Positions 1-9,605 of a DNA stretch of 64,000 bases are shown one piece after another. Position numbers and translations under genes: made by a program. The notes beneath the pieces were generated by a model that saw only the letters and a list, made by a program, of their open reading frames with translations, did not search any database and had not been told where the DNA came from. Source of the DNA: Bacteroides sp. 224 (GTDB taxonomy: Bacteria > Bacteroidota > Bacteroidia > Bacteroidales > Bacteroidaceae); assembly GCF_010500995.1 (NCBI RefSeq), contig NZ_QVMK01000004.1, forward strand, positions 212,968 to 276,967, in the 5' to 3' direction. Every line of letters starts with the position of its first letter. Within the stretch, counting starts at the first letter, position 1.

Positions 1-1399
1 AAGGATGTTCCGATTTCAATTCGGCAGCCAATAACACCGGTTTAAAATGATCTTCCTGGGTGCTGTTCCAAAGAATGCTTGTCACCGTAGGGTGTCCTTC
101 TGTTAATGTGCCGGTTTTATCGAGTACTACCACATTAACCCTGCGCATTTGTTCCAAGGCCACTGCATCTTTTACCAATATATGATAATCGGCAGCTTTG
201 CCTATCCCCACCATCAAAGCAGTTGGCGTGGCCAACCCTAATGCACACGGGCAAGCAATAACCAACACGGAAACAGCAGATAAGAGAGCATGAGAGAGAT
301 AACCGGTTCCTCCTACGGTCAACCAAATTACGAAGGTCAGTATAGCAAGCCCTAAGACTACGGGCACAAATACCCCTGTTATTTTATCTACAATGCGCTG
401 AACGGGAGCCTTGCTTCCTTGTGCTTCTTGCACCATCCGGATAATCCGACCCAACAATGTTTCTTCGCCCACTTTGGTGGCTTCGATAACAAACGATCCT
501 TTTTGATTGATGGTTCCTGCAAGCACGCAACTGCCTTCTTTTTTCTCTACCGGAACAGGCTCGCCGCTAATCATGCTTTCGTCTACATAAGAATCTCCGC
601 TAATCAGGTTGCCATCTACCGGAATCTGTTCTCCGGGGCGCACCACTACGCGGTCTTTCAATTGCAGTTGTTCAATGGGGATGTCTACTTCCACGCCATC
701 ACGCAATACGCGTGCTGTTTTAGGTTGCAGCCCCATTAGTTTTTTTATTGCAGTTGATGTGTTTCCTTTGGCACGCTCTTCCATCAGCTTGCCGGTAAGC
801 ACAAAAGCTATAATAACGGTGGCAGCCTCATAATAAACGTGCGGTTCTAATCCTCTATCATACCAAAACTGAGGAAAGAAGGTATTGAACACGCTAAAAA
901 TAAATGCAATGGAAGTGCTCAGTGCCACCAAGGTGTCCATATTGCTACGCCCTTGCTTGGCTTGTTTCCAAGCATTTACATAGAAAGAACGTCCGAAAAA
1001 CAGAAGTACGGGGAGAGAAAGCAGCAGCATAATCTCATTTGCATACTTCATATCCATAAAAACCATGGAGAGCAGCAACATTGGAATGGCAAATATCCAA
1101 GTTACAATTACCCGACGTTTTAACGATTGGTAGTGCCTTTGTTGTTCTTCTTCCTGACGCTCCATTTTATGATCTTCTTCAATGATCAGGTCATAACCTC
1201 CGGCAAGCACGGCGGCTCTCATTTCTCCGGGAGTAATCAGGTGTTCTTCGTAAGATACGGAAAGCGTATTTGCAGCCAGGTTTACCGAAGCATCGGCAAT
1301 GCCGGGCAGGTTCTTAATAATTCTCTCTACGTTATTGGCACATCCTGCACAGTGAAGGTTTAGTACAGGAAACGTTTTCTTTATTGTATTTTTACCCAT
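1..1399 (-). CDS. copA: Cu+-exporting P1B-type ATPase, C-terminus beyond window
   Basis: Pumps Cu+ (or Ag+) out of the cytoplasm across the inner membrane at the cost of ATP. The reading frame opens with ATG at 1399 and has no stop before the window edge, so about 466 N-terminal residues are present. An HMA domain comes first with a CAGC metal site (Cys17, Cys20), followed by hydrophobic segments. The intramembrane CPC motif is at about residues 383-385 and the phosphorylation motif DKTGTLT has its Asp near 427. CPC plus a CxxC HMA domain is the known signature of P1B-1 copper pumps. The nucleotide-binding half is missing only because the window ends. It lies 64 bp downstream of the secreted HMA protein on the same strand, so copper handling is likely shared. 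Silver specificity cannot be excluded. Confidence 0.95.
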   Translation of the reverse strand, partial: MGKNTIKKTFPVLNLHCAGCANNVERIIKNLPGIADASVNLAANTLSVSYEEHLITPGEMRAAVLAGGYDLIIEEDHKMERQEEEQQRHYQSLKRRVIVTWIFAIPMLLLSMVFMDMKYANEIMLLLSLPVLLFFGRSFYVNAWKQAKQGRSNMDTLVALSTSIAFIFSVFNTFFPQFWYDRGLEPHVYYEAATVIIAFVLTGKLMEERAKGNTSTAIKKLMGLQPKTARVLRDGVEVDIPIEQLQLKDRVVVRPGEQIPVDGNLISGDSYVDESMISGEPVPVEKKEGSCVLAGTINQKGSFVIEATKVGEETLLGRIIRMVQEAQGSKAPVQRIVDKITGVFVPVVLGLAILTFVIWLTVGGTGYLSHALLSAVSVLVIACPCALGLATPTALMVGIGKAADYHILVKDAVALEQMRRVNVVVLDKTGTLTEGHPTVTSILWNSTQEDHFKPVLLAAELKSEHP

Positions 1400-1415
1400 A
1401 AAAATTAGCTGTTAG

Positions 1416-1429
1416 AGTTGATATCAACT
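1416..1429. promoter_or_regulatory. 14-bp perfect palindrome upstream of copA
   Basis: AGTTGATATCAACT is a perfect dyad in the 64-bp gap between the HMA gene and copA, 17 bp upstream of the copA start. It could be an operator for a metal-responsive regulator or the stem of an RNA processing site. No regulator gene is visible nearby. Confidence 0.4.
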
Positions 1430-1463
1430 ACAGATTAAACAGTAGATATGGGCGTTTGTTCGG

Positions 1464-1772
1464 TTACTTTTTAGACTCTTTTACTTTGTCTTCCACCAAA
1501 ACCGCCTCATATTTGAATTTCTTAAAGCCTTCCTGCAGTTTCTTCACATCTGTTTTTTCGGAATCATACGTGATGGTTACCGTCTTCTCTTTCAGGTCGG
1601 TAGATAATTCTTTCAATCCTTTTTCAAATCGGATATTGGTTTTTACTTTCTTCTCGCAGTTGGCACACTCCATTTGTTGCACTTTGAAAGTAACAACACG
1701 AAGTTCTTTGGCAAATGCAGTAGAAATACCTATAATGAGTATGGCAAATGCCATTATTAGTTTCTTTTTCAT
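1464..1772 (-). CDS. Secreted heavy-metal-associated (HMA) domain protein
   Basis: A 102-residue MerP/CopZ-like protein, probably a periplasmic metal carrier or sensor. It begins with a Lys-rich signal peptide (MKKK, then a hydrophobic stretch ending near AFA) and one HMA fold carrying MECANC (Cys36, Cys39), the classical soft-metal site. The C-terminus is Lys/Glu rich. A longer frame opens at 1808, but a TACCTTTG -7 box sits at 1798-1805, so the upstream Met cannot be used from that promoter. Met at 1772 gives a clean signal peptide (Met at 1784 is possible). It lies between a TonB receptor and the copper ATPase on the same strand, which suggests copper traffic across the envelope. Function is inferred from the fold and neighbours. 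Confidence 0.85.
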   Translation of the reverse strand: MKKKLIMAFAILIIGISTAFAKELRVVTFKVQQMECANCEKKVKTNIRFEKGLKELSTDLKEKTVTITYDSEKTDVKKLQEGFKKFKYEAVLVEDKVKESKK

Positions 1773-1797
1773 TTTCGTTATCATTTTAAACTTCCCA

Positions 1798-1805
1798 CAA
1801 AGGTA
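1798..1805 (-). promoter_or_regulatory. -7 box TACCTTTG for the HMA gene
   Basis: Minus-strand TACCTTTG matches the Bacteroidetes housekeeping -7 consensus TAnnTTTG, about 26 bp upstream of the chosen HMA start. No convincing -33 TTTG is seen. It argues against the longer upstream start. Confidence 0.55.
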
Positions 1806-1907
1806 CAAAAAAACAATGGAAGAAAAGCACTTCGCTCAAGAAAAAAGTGAGCTTCATTCAAGTCGAGAGAAACGCCCAACCAGCCCTTATACCCCCTTTA
1901 TTCGAGG

Positions 1908-1995
1908 TTGCCGGTAGCATTTGCTTTGATTGCCGGTAGCATTTGCCCTCGAAGACAGTAGCACTTTTTTTCATTGCCGATAGTAATTTGTTTCT
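1908..1995. repeat. 22-bp-period tandem array, copy set 1
   Basis: Four units start at 1908, 1930, 1952 and 1974, exactly 22 bp apart. The first two share a core TTGCCGGTAGCATTTGC; units 3 and 4 are degenerate (the core GTAGCA becomes ATAGTA in unit 4). The array lies 122 bp beyond the 3' end of the TonB receptor gene. The rest of the 1809-2117 gap has no supported gene; it holds a 10-bp palindrome CGCTATAGCG at 2068-2077 within a run of GCTATAG-like words. Confidence 0.85.
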
Positions 1996-2117
1996 TTGTG
2001 TTTTTTCTTTTTCGTTTTTAGTTCTTCTGTATTATCATCATCATCAGTATATATATTGCTATAGGGTCGCTATAGCGTTCGCTATAACTAAGTTCTATCC
2101 GAAATACGTACTTTTCA

Positions 2118-4337
2118 TCAATAATTAAACCTTACACCTACGTAAAATTTAACTCCATGCATCGGCCCCCAGATCATAGTAGAATCGAAGTTATCTCCCC
2201 AAGGGTCGGAAGCACCTATAATAGGGTTCTTTTGTCTGAAATTAGTCAGATTCTCTCCGCCTGCATAGATTGACCCTTTACGGAAATAACGGGTAATTTG
2301 CGCACTCAACTGTTCGTAGGCTTTATAGCGTTTATCCCAAGACAGGGAGCCATCTGATTGCGTATACGGATCGGGCATACGACCGCTTCCATTCAACTGA
2401 AATGTGGCATCAAATTGCCAAAGCCCCAATGGAGTTTGATAAGAAGCCGTCAGCAATCCTTTATACTTTCCGGTCAGGGGTTTCTCTCTCAATACGTTAT
2501 TGCAAGTTACTTTTGCATCCGTCCACCGATAGGCACCAGTTAAAGAAAAGCCTTCAAAGAACGGATAGGTTGCCTCCACCTGAAACACTTGCGAATAAGA
2601 ACGGCCATTCAGGTTATAGAATGAAACCGCATGAGGGTTGCTATCTACATCAATAACCACCTGCTTAGAGAAGTCGGTGTAATAGTATTCGGCATTCAGA
2701 TTCAGCGTTTTACCAAACAAAGGAATGTAAGAAGAGATGCTTGCACCATAATTCCAGGCTTCTTCCTGATCCAGACGATCGGCTATGTGTATCTGCCTGC
2801 TGCTTGCCAGCAAATAGTTGCTTTCGGCCAAAACATGGTTGGTGCGATAGCCTTTGCCGGCCGAAACCCGAAAATGTACATAATCATTGGGATTGTATTT
2901 AATATGAGTACGGGGAGTAACAAAGAAATCGTACTCACTGCTGTAATCTCCGCGGATTCCGGCTAAAACCATCAACTTATCATTCAAATTATATGTATAC
3001 TGAGCGTAAGCTCCATAAACAGATTCTTTAACAAATTCTTTTTTAAAAGAATCGTTTTCATTCTTATTTAAGTTGTAATTCTGATCAAAACCATCATAGT
3101 TAAAACTCAGCCCGGTAGAGAGGCTATGTTGCTTGGAAAACTCGGTTTCGAAAAGCAAAGAAGCATACCCATTGCTTTGATCTACGTTGTAGAATTTACG
3201 CCCATACCCGGCATCCTGGTTATGTATACTACCCGAGAGTATCAAGGCAATATTCGTATTCTTTTCTTTGTTGAGGATGAAAGCATTCTTGGTGAAAGCT
3301 TCGTAACGATCGGTTTCAATATTTATTTTATAAGGATCGGTTAGTGCTTTTTCGGTTCCGTGAGATGTTTGCCCGCTTCTCCGCTCCTCCTTCATGCCTT
3401 TGATGCCTGCCTGAAACACATAACGGTCGCCCATATACACCCAACGGTTCCACAGGTTGTATTGCTCCACTTGGGGAATATCGGCAAAGCCATCATTATT
3501 GGAATCGTGCGCTTTGGTTTCGTTTTCATAATGGGCAAGCAGCATGGTGCTCCATCGGTTATTCAATTTAATGGCGGCATCCGCATTGGCCTCCAACCGA
3601 TTGGTAGATGACGCAAAGAGGTTTACGGCAACAAAGTCTTCCGTTGTTTGGGGCTTTTTGAACTCTACGTTTATCTGTCCGGTAAGTGCTTCGTACCCAT
3701 TCTTCACCGAAGAGGTTCCTTTAGACACTTGTATACTCTCCATCCACGGGCCGGGCACATAGCCAAGCCCGTAAGGGGCAGCGGCTCCGCGATAGTTGGG
3801 AATGTTTTCGGTAAGCATCTGCACGTACGTGCCCGATAGTCCTAAGAGCTTTATTTGCTTGGCTCCCGTTGCCGCATCGGAGTAACTTACATCTACCGAG
3901 GGGTTTGTTACAAAACTCTCTCCCAGATTACAACAGGCAGCACGACTTAACTCGGCACTGGTAATCATAACTCCATTCATTACGCTGTTGCGGAGTTGCA
4001 TGGTGCCAAGTTTGCGGCTAATGACTTGGACTTCGTCCAACTCTACCCCATCACGCAATATTATATTTAGTACTTCATTTTTACCGGTTACTGAAACTGT
4101 ATCATTTTCATAACCCATAAAACTTACCACCAACCGACTACTATTGTCCGGCTTTGATATAGAGAAACTTCCGTCGGCACGAGTAGTAACCCCCGTGGAA
4201 GTATTTATCCAAACTACATTCGCCCCGGGAACAGGCATTCCTTCCCGATCTTTTACCATTCCTTTCACTTGTCCATAAGAAACAGATGAAAACGCAGCGA
4301 ACAGTATCAGTGTACAAATTGTTATTCTTGTTTTCAT
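2118..4337 (-). CDS. TonB-dependent outer membrane receptor, metal-cluster type
   Basis: A 739-residue outer membrane active transporter. Signal peptide ends near SYGQ. A carboxypeptidase-regulatory-like beta-sandwich domain follows (about residues 22-105, GMVKDREGMPVPGANV), then a plug domain with a conserved-looking AACCNLGESF segment and a C-terminal 22-strand-type barrel ending in an aromatic-rich FYVGVRFNY tail. The frame can be opened 39 residues earlier at 4454, but that stretch is Lys/Arg rich without a signal sequence, and Met at 4337 starts a typical one. Receptors of this type sit beside HMA proteins and CopA in Bacteroidetes, so a copper-related substrate is likely but not shown. 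No SusD partner is present, which argues against glycan uptake. Confidence 0.88.
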   Translation of the reverse strand: MKTRITICTLILFAAFSSVSYGQVKGMVKDREGMPVPGANVVWINTSTGVTTRADGSFSISKPDNSSRLVVSFMGYENDTVSVTGKNEVLNIILRDGVELDEVQVISRKLGTMQLRNSVMNGVMITSAELSRAACCNLGESFVTNPSVDVSYSDAATGAKQIKLLGLSGTYVQMLTENIPNYRGAAAPYGLGYVPGPWMESIQVSKGTSSVKNGYEALTGQINVEFKKPQTTEDFVAVNLFASSTNRLEANADAAIKLNNRWSTMLLAHYENETKAHDSNNDGFADIPQVEQYNLWNRWVYMGDRYVFQAGIKGMKEERRSGQTSHGTEKALTDPYKINIETDRYEAFTKNAFILNKEKNTNIALILSGSIHNQDAGYGRKFYNVDQSNGYASLLFETEFSKQHSLSTGLSFNYDGFDQNYNLNKNENDSFKKEFVKESVYGAYAQYTYNLNDKLMVLAGIRGDYSSEYDFFVTPRTHIKYNPNDYVHFRVSAGKGYRTNHVLAESNYLLASSRQIHIADRLDQEEAWNYGASISSYIPLFGKTLNLNAEYYYTDFSKQVVIDVDSNPHAVSFYNLNGRSYSQVFQVEATYPFFEGFSLTGAYRWTDAKVTCNNVLREKPLTGKYKGLLTASYQTPLGLWQFDATFQLNGSGRMPDPYTQSDGSLSWDKRYKAYEQLSAQITRYFRKGSIYAGGENLTNFRQKNPIIGASDPWGDNFDSTMIWGPMHGVKFYVGVRFNY

Positions 4338-4345
4338 AAGTGGCG

Positions 4346-4353
4346 CAAAGATA
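4346..4353 (-). promoter_or_regulatory. -7 box TATCTTTG very close to the TonB receptor start
   Basis: Minus-strand TATCTTTG ends 8 bp upstream of the ATG at 4337. Transcription would begin within a few bases of the start codon, so the mRNA would be leaderless or nearly so if this box is used. Confidence 0.45.
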
Positions 4354-4417
4354 GAGCGTTTTGTGCTCATACGCCCATTATTTTTGCTTTTTATTCTTTC
4401 TTTTCGCCAATATGTTC

Positions 4418-4425
4418 TATATTTG
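4418..4425 (+). promoter_or_regulatory. -7 box TATATTTG for the lipoprotein-rsmG run
   Basis: Plus-strand TATATTTG, consensus TAnnTTTG, 48 bp upstream of the start at 4473. It is divergent from the TonB receptor promoter 65 bp away. A -33 element at normal spacing is not evident. Confidence 0.55.
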
Positions 4426-4472
4426 TAGTACGGAATAGCAGTAAATAATTTCAATTAAAAAACTAAAGCCTG

Positions 4473-5315
4473 ATGAATAAACATTATATTACTTTGGCAG
4501 GACTTATGCTTCTTGTAGGTTTGTTTTTGTTTTCATGTAATAAGAACACTGGTGCCCTGAAGTTTGATAAAATAAAACTAAATGATACCGTTCATCTCTT
4601 CGGAGACACAGCCAATCCCGCTTCTAATTTTGTTATTGAGTACACTTACCCCATAAAGTCGTCCGATAAGAAATTGAAAGATAGCTTAAACAATATTTTT
4701 CTATCTGCATGTTTGGGAGAGAAGTATATTGGAGAATTTCCCCAAGAAGCGATAAAGCTTTATGCCGAAAATTACTTCGATCAAAACCGTCGGGATCTGG
4801 AACCGATGTACGCAGAAAACCTCAAAGACATAGAGAACAAAGATGTCATTCGGTCTTGGTACTCTTATTATAAAAACATAGAAAGCAAGGTACTCTTTTA
4901 CGAAAAAGACTTACTGGTATACAGTGTTCACCTCAATGAATATACAGGAGGTGCTCATGGCACTTACACAACTACTTATATTAATATAGACCTGAAAAAC
5001 ATTCATATTCTTTCTTTAAATGATATTTTTGTAGGCGAATATAAGGAAGCCTTAACCGATTTACTTTGGAATCAGTTAATGATGGATAATAACGTAGCCA
5101 CCCGCGAAGAGCTTGAAGAAATGGGATATGGCCTCACAGGCGATCTTATTCCTACCGAAAACTTCTATTTAGATAAAGAAGGTATTACATTTCATTATAA
5201 TGTATACGAATTTACCCCTTATGCAATGGGGCCAACCATTATTAAATTACCTTTCGACATGATTCTGCATATTATAGGAGAAGAAAATCCTATCATCGGT
5301 CAACTTAGAAAATAA
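4473..5315 (+). CDS. RsiV-like lipoprotein with DUF3298 domain
   Basis: A 280-residue predicted lipoprotein. The signal sequence ends in a lipobox FLFSC with Cys22 as the lipidation site. The C-terminal part (about residues 160-270) carries the GGAHGTYTTTYINIDL and LSLNDIF features of the DUF3298 fold, which is also the extracellular domain of the sigma-V anti-sigma factor RsiV that binds lysozyme. There is no cytoplasmic or transmembrane anti-sigma part here, so a sensor role is not implied. It starts a run with rsmG (1-bp gap), the MBL hydrolase and gcvP, but no functional link is obvious. Ligand and role are unknown. Confidence 0.75.
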   Translation: MNKHYITLAGLMLLVGLFLFSCNKNTGALKFDKIKLNDTVHLFGDTANPASNFVIEYTYPIKSSDKKLKDSLNNIFLSACLGEKYIGEFPQEAIKLYAENYFDQNRRDLEPMYAENLKDIENKDVIRSWYSYYKNIESKVLFYEKDLLVYSVHLNEYTGGAHGTYTTTYINIDLKNIHILSLNDIFVGEYKEALTDLLWNQLMMDNNVATREELEEMGYGLTGDLIPTENFYLDKEGITFHYNVYEFTPYAMGPTIIKLPFDMILHIIGEENPIIGQLRK

Positions 5316-5316
5316 T

Positions 5317-5940
5317 ATGGATATTATTCAAAAATACTTCCCTGATCTTACGGAAGAGCAACGCGGCCAATTCGCCGCGTTGTATGATTTATATATAGAT
5401 TGGAACGCTAAGATTAACGTGATTTCCAGAAAGGATATTGAAAATCTGTACGAACACCATGTACTACATTCTTTAGGCATAGCCAAAATGGCTAAGTTCA
5501 GTTCCGGCACTAAAATAATGGACTTGGGTACCGGTGGAGGTTTTCCCGGTATTCCCCTCGCTATTCTTTTCCCGGAGGTATCTTTCCACTTGGTAGACAG
5601 CATCGGCAAGAAGGTGCGCGTGGCCACAGAAGTAGCCAATGCTATCGGACTAAAGAATGTTACTTTCCGGCATGCACGTGCCGAAGAAGAGAAGCAACTC
5701 TTCGACTATGTAGTTAGCCGCGCAGTAATGCCCCTTACCGACCTGATTAAGATTATCCGAAAAAACATCTCACCCAAACAGCACAATGCATTGCCAAACG
5801 GGTTGATTTGCTTAAAAGGTGGTGAACTGGAACACGAAGCCATGCCATTTAAGAATAAAGTCTTAATGCACGAGTTAAGCAAAGACTTTGAGGAAGCCTT
5901 TTTTGAGACTAAGAAAGTAGTATATGTTCCTATACCCTAA
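5317..5940 (+). CDS. rsmG: 16S rRNA (guanine-N7) methyltransferase
   Basis: Transfers a methyl group from SAM to N7 of G527 (E. coli numbering) in 16S rRNA; loss of this modification is known to give low-level streptomycin resistance in other bacteria. The 207-residue length matches the GidB/RsmG family. The SAM loop GTGGGFPG is at residues 71-78, followed by the acidic strand end FHLVDS and a downstream VSRAVMPL motif. The ATG follows the previous stop by one base, so translation is probably coupled. The identification is secure. Confidence 0.95.
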   Translation: MDIIQKYFPDLTEEQRGQFAALYDLYIDWNAKINVISRKDIENLYEHHVLHSLGIAKMAKFSSGTKIMDLGTGGGFPGIPLAILFPEVSFHLVDSIGKKVRVATEVANAIGLKNVTFRHARAEEEKQLFDYVVSRAVMPLTDLIKIIRKNISPKQHNALPNGLICLKGGELEHEAMPFKNKVLMHELSKDFEEAFFETKKVVYVPIP

Positions 5941-5951
5941 TAGTTGAAACC

Positions 5952-6590
5952 ATGAAAATAAAACGTTTTGAATTCAATATGTTTCCTGTTAACTGCTATG
6001 TACTTTGGGACGAAACCAAAGAAGCAGTTGTTATTGATCCCGGTTGTTTCTACGAAGAAGAAAAACAAACGTTAAAGAATTATATTGCAAACAATGATTT
6101 AAAGTTGAAGCATGTGCTTAATACCCATCTGCATCTCGATCATATCTTTGGCAATCCTTTTATGAAACAGGAGTTTGGGTTGAGCCCCGAGGCCAACAAA
6201 GCCGATGAGTTTTGGTTGGAGATGGCCCCTCACCAATCCCGTTCGTATGGTTTTAAATTGCCCGACGATCCTATTCCATTGGGTAAATACCTTTGCGATG
6301 GAGATCAAATTACTTTTGGAAATACAGTGCTCGAAGCCATACATGTGCCCGGACACTCTCCCGGAAGCCTGGTGTTTTATTGCAAGGAAAGCAATTGCAT
6401 GTTTGCCGGAGATGTTTTATTCCAAGGGAGTGTGGGACGTGCCGACCTTACCGGCGGGAACTTCGATGAACTGATAGAGAATATTTGCAGCAGATTATTT
6501 GTTCTACCTGCCGAAACCGTTGTATATCCCGGACATGGTGCAGCAACCACCATCGGCATTGAAAAAGTAGAAAACCCTTTCTTCAGATAA
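5952..6590 (+). CDS. MBL-fold metallo-hydrolase, glyoxalase II-like
   Basis: A 212-residue binuclear-metal hydrolase of the metallo-beta-lactamase fold. The metal motif THLHLDH has ligands His59, His61, Asp63 and His64; further ligands are in VPGHSPGS, the bridging Asp in FAGDVLF, and His in YPGHG near the C-terminus. It lacks the C-terminal helical domain of true glyoxalase II, so it belongs to the short glyoxalase-like group that includes YcbL. Cytosolic, no signal peptide. It sits 11 bp after rsmG and 18 bp before gcvP. The natural substrate cannot be told from sequence; a hydroxyacyl-thioester is the best guess. Confidence 0.88.
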   Translation: MKIKRFEFNMFPVNCYVLWDETKEAVVIDPGCFYEEEKQTLKNYIANNDLKLKHVLNTHLHLDHIFGNPFMKQEFGLSPEANKADEFWLEMAPHQSRSYGFKLPDDPIPLGKYLCDGDQITFGNTVLEAIHVPGHSPGSLVFYCKESNCMFAGDVLFQGSVGRADLTGGNFDELIENICSRLFVLPAETVVYPGHGAATTIGIEKVENPFFR

Positions 6591-6608
6591 AACTTAATAC
6601 ACAATACC

Positions 6609-9458
6609 ATGAAAAGAGATTTATTAGCTGATCGCCACATTGGCATTACCCCCCAAGATGAAGAATTCATGCTAAAGAAGATAGGCGTGAACTCATTAGA
6701 CGAGCTGATTGAGAAAACAATTCCGGCGAATATCCGGTTGAAAGAGCCAATGAAGCTCACTGAAACCCTCACTGAGAATAAATTCGCCGAACATATCTGG
6801 GAGTTAGCTTCCAAAAATAAAATCTTTACTTCATATATAGGAATGGGATGGTATAACACCATCACCCCGGCCGCTATCCAACGAAATGTATTCGAAAACC
6901 CGGTATGGTACACTTCTTATACTCCTTACCAGGCAGAAGTATCACAAGGACGCTTGGAAGCGCTCATGAACTTTCAGACAGCTATTAGCGACCTGACTGC
7001 CCTTCCTCTTGCAAACTGCTCTCTGCTTGACGAAGCTACTGCAGCAGCCGAAGCTATCAACATGATGTATGCTCTCCGCACCCGGGAACAGCAAAAATCA
7101 GGAGCTAATGTAGTTTTCATTGATGAGCAAATTTTCCCACAAACGTTGGCAGTTATTCAAACGCGTGCCATTCCTCAAGGAATCATTATAGAAACAGGAA
7201 AGTATAAAGAGTTTGAATTTACCCCGAATGTATTTGCCTGTGTATTACAATATCCTAATTCAGCCGGAAATGTAGAAGACTATCGGGCATTTACCGAAAA
7301 GGCACATACAGCCAATTGTAAAGTAGCCGTAGCCGCAGATATAATGAGTCTTGTAATCCTTACCCCTCCGGGAGAATGGGGAGCGGATATTGTATTCGGA
7401 AGTTCGCAACGCTTAGGAACACCCATGTTCTATGGAGGTCCATCGGCAGCCTTCTTTGCCACTCGCGATGAATACAAGAGGAATGTTCCGGGACGCATCA
7501 TAGGATTGTCTAAAGATAAATATGGCAAGCTTTGTTACCGCATGGCTTTACAAACCCGCGAGCAACATATTAAACGAGAAAAGGCAACATCTAATATCTG
7601 TACTTCTCAGGCATTGCTTGCCACGATGGCCGGCTTTTATGCTGTATATCATGGAGAAGAGGGTCTTAAAAACATTGCAAACCGCATACACAGTATAGCT
7701 ATTTGCTTAGATAAAAACATTACTCAATTAGGGTACACTCAAGTAAACAATCAATATTTTGACACATTACGTTTTACCTTGCCTGCTCATGTATCCTCTC
7801 GCGAAATCCGTACCATCTCGCAAAATAAGGAAGTGAATTTACGCTACTTCGAGAATGGCGATGTTGGCTTAAGTATAGACGAAACCACCGACTTAGCGGC
7901 TGTAAATACGCTACTGTCTATTTTTGCTATCGCAGCCGAAAGAGATACAATTAAAGTAGATCGTATTACTCCAAGCACAATTCTGGCCGAAGAGTTTCAA
8001 CGGAAAAGTTCTTTCCTTACTCACGAGATATTCCGGAAGTACCGTACCGAAACGGAATTGATGCGCTACATTAAACGCTTAGATCGCAAAGATATCTCGT
8101 TGGCTCATTCTATGATTTCTTTGGGCTCCTGCACAATGAAGCTAAATGCAGCATCGGAAATGCTTCCATTAAGCCGTCCGGAATGTATGGCTATGCATCC
8201 ATTAGTGCCCGAAGAACAAGCAGCCGGATATCGTGAACTGATTAATAACCTCTGTGAAGACTTGAAAGTAATCACCGGATTTGCCGGAGTTAGCCTACAA
8301 CCCAACTCGGGTGCCGCAGGAGAATATGCCGGATTGCGTGTAATCCGCAGTTATTTGGAAAGCATCGGACAGGGGCATCGTAATAAGGTGCTGATTCCGG
8401 CATCGGCACACGGCACCAACCCGGCATCGGCTGTTCAGGCAGGCTATACAATAATAACCTGTGCTTGCGATGAGTTGGGAAATGTTGACATGGCAGATCT
8501 TTGTGAGAAAGCAAAAGAAAACAAAGAGGATCTTGCTGCTTTAATGATTACTTATCCGTCTACGCATGGTATTTTTGAAATCGAGATCAAAGAAATATGC
8601 GAATGTGTACATGCCTGTGGAGCACAAGTCTATATGGATGGTGCCAACATGAATGCTCAGGTAGGACTTACCAATCCGGGAGTTATTGGTGCAGATGTAT
8701 GCCACCTCAATTTACATAAAACATTTGCTTCTCCTCATGGCGGCGGCGGTCCCGGTGTAGGGCCTATCTGTGTGGCAGAGCATTTAGTTCCGTTCTTGCC
8801 CGGACATGTACTCTTTGGAAATACACAAAACGAAGTATCTGCTGCTCCTTTTGGCAGTGCCGGAATATTACCCATTACTTATGGATATATTCGTATGATG
8901 GGTGCCCAAGGCTTAACCCAAGCCACCCGAATAGCCATTCTTAGTGCTAACTATCTGGCAGCTTGTTTGCAAGATACTTATGGCATTGTTTACCGGGGTG
9001 CCAATGGATTTGTAGGACATGAAATGATTCTTGAATGTAGAAAAGTACATGAAGAAACCGGCATCACCGAAAGCGATATTGCGAAACGATTGATGGACTA
9101 TGGATACCATGCTCCTACTCTCTCCTTCCCCGTTCACGGCACATTAATGATTGAGCCTACGGAAAGCGAAAGCCTGGCAGAGTTAAACAACTTTGTAGAT
9201 GTAATGCTGAACATCTGGAATGAAATAGAAGAAATAAAGAGCGGAGCAGCAGATAAGTCTGATAACGTGTTAGTTAACGCACCGCACCCGGAATACGAGG
9301 TTATTTCTTCCGAATGGAATCATTCCTACTCGCGCGAGAAAGCTGCCTATCCGATAGAGTCTGTTAAAGAGAATAAGTTCTGGATCAATGTAGCTCGTGT
9401 AGATAATACATTGGGAGATCGAAAATTGCTGCCTACACGGTACGGAAGCTTTGAATAA
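6609..9458 (+). CDS. gcvP: Glycine dehydrogenase (decarboxylating), P-protein
   Basis: PLP enzyme of the glycine cleavage system: decarboxylates glycine and passes the aminomethyl group to the lipoyl H-protein. The 949 residues match the fused, homodimeric P-protein, with both halves present. N-terminal signature features include TPYQAEVSQGRLEALMNFQT, and the active half holds HLNLHKTFASPHGGGGPG, where Lys704 should form the Schiff base with PLP. Other GCV genes are not in the window. Together with glyA (52.2 kb) and tdh (34.4 kb) it points to active glycine/one-carbon metabolism, though these genes are not adjacent. No glycine riboswitch is visible; the gene is 18 bp behind the MBL gene and probably cotranscribed. 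Confidence 0.97.
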   Translation: MKRDLLADRHIGITPQDEEFMLKKIGVNSLDELIEKTIPANIRLKEPMKLTETLTENKFAEHIWELASKNKIFTSYIGMGWYNTITPAAIQRNVFENPVWYTSYTPYQAEVSQGRLEALMNFQTAISDLTALPLANCSLLDEATAAAEAINMMYALRTREQQKSGANVVFIDEQIFPQTLAVIQTRAIPQGIIIETGKYKEFEFTPNVFACVLQYPNSAGNVEDYRAFTEKAHTANCKVAVAADIMSLVILTPPGEWGADIVFGSSQRLGTPMFYGGPSAAFFATRDEYKRNVPGRIIGLSKDKYGKLCYRMALQTREQHIKREKATSNICTSQALLATMAGFYAVYHGEEGLKNIANRIHSIAICLDKNITQLGYTQVNNQYFDTLRFTLPAHVSSREIRTISQNKEVNLRYFENGDVGLSIDETTDLAAVNTLLSIFAIAAERDTIKVDRITPSTILAEEFQRKSSFLTHEIFRKYRTETELMRYIKRLDRKDISLAHSMISLGSCTMKLNAASEMLPLSRPECMAMHPLVPEEQAAGYRELINNLCEDLKVITGFAGVSLQPNSGAAGEYAGLRVIRSYLESIGQGHRNKVLIPASAHGTNPASAVQAGYTIITCACDELGNVDMADLCEKAKENKEDLAALMITYPSTHGIFEIEIKEICECVHACGAQVYMDGANMNAQVGLTNPGVIGADVCHLNLHKTFASPHGGGGPGVGPICVAEHLVPFLPGHVLFGNTQNEVSAAPFGSAGILPITYGYIRMMGAQGLTQATRIAILSANYLAACLQDTYGIVYRGANGFVGHEMILECRKVHEETGITESDIAKRLMDYGYHAPTLSFPVHGTLMIEPTESESLAELNNFVDVMLNIWNEIEEIKSGAADKSDNVLVNAPHPEYEVISSEWNHSYSREKAAYPIESVKENKFWINVARVDNTLGDRKLLPTRYGSFE

Positions 9459-9466
9459 AAGAAAAC

Positions 9467-9587
9467 TTAGCCACAGATCTCACGGAATGACGCGGATTTA
9501 GGAACACGGATTTTGTCTATGATATCTCAAATAGAGATAATTTATCCGTGCTTTAGAATCCGTACAATCTGCGAAATCCGTGGCTAA
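9467..9587. repeat. Long intergenic hairpin, CACAGATT-type
   Basis: Inverted arms: TTAGCCACAGATCT-like at the left and a complementary CCGTGGCTAA end at the right, with imperfect pairing inward (CGGATT, CACGGAT). It fills the gap between convergent gcvP and the BtuB-like gene and could act as a bidirectional terminator. A related element is at 58783-58901. Confidence 0.75.
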
Positions 9588-9605
9588 AAAACGTTTCGGG
9601 TTATA

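Noticed and set aside
1943..2128. 61-codon frame on the plus strand in the 1.9-2.1 kb gap
   Set aside because: It runs through the 22-bp array and AT-rich repeats, has low-complexity content and no start signal.
5328..5639. Open frame antisense to rsmG
   Set aside because: Shadow of the rsmG coding sequence with no promoter, domain or signal of its own; the same applies to many other overlapping frames.
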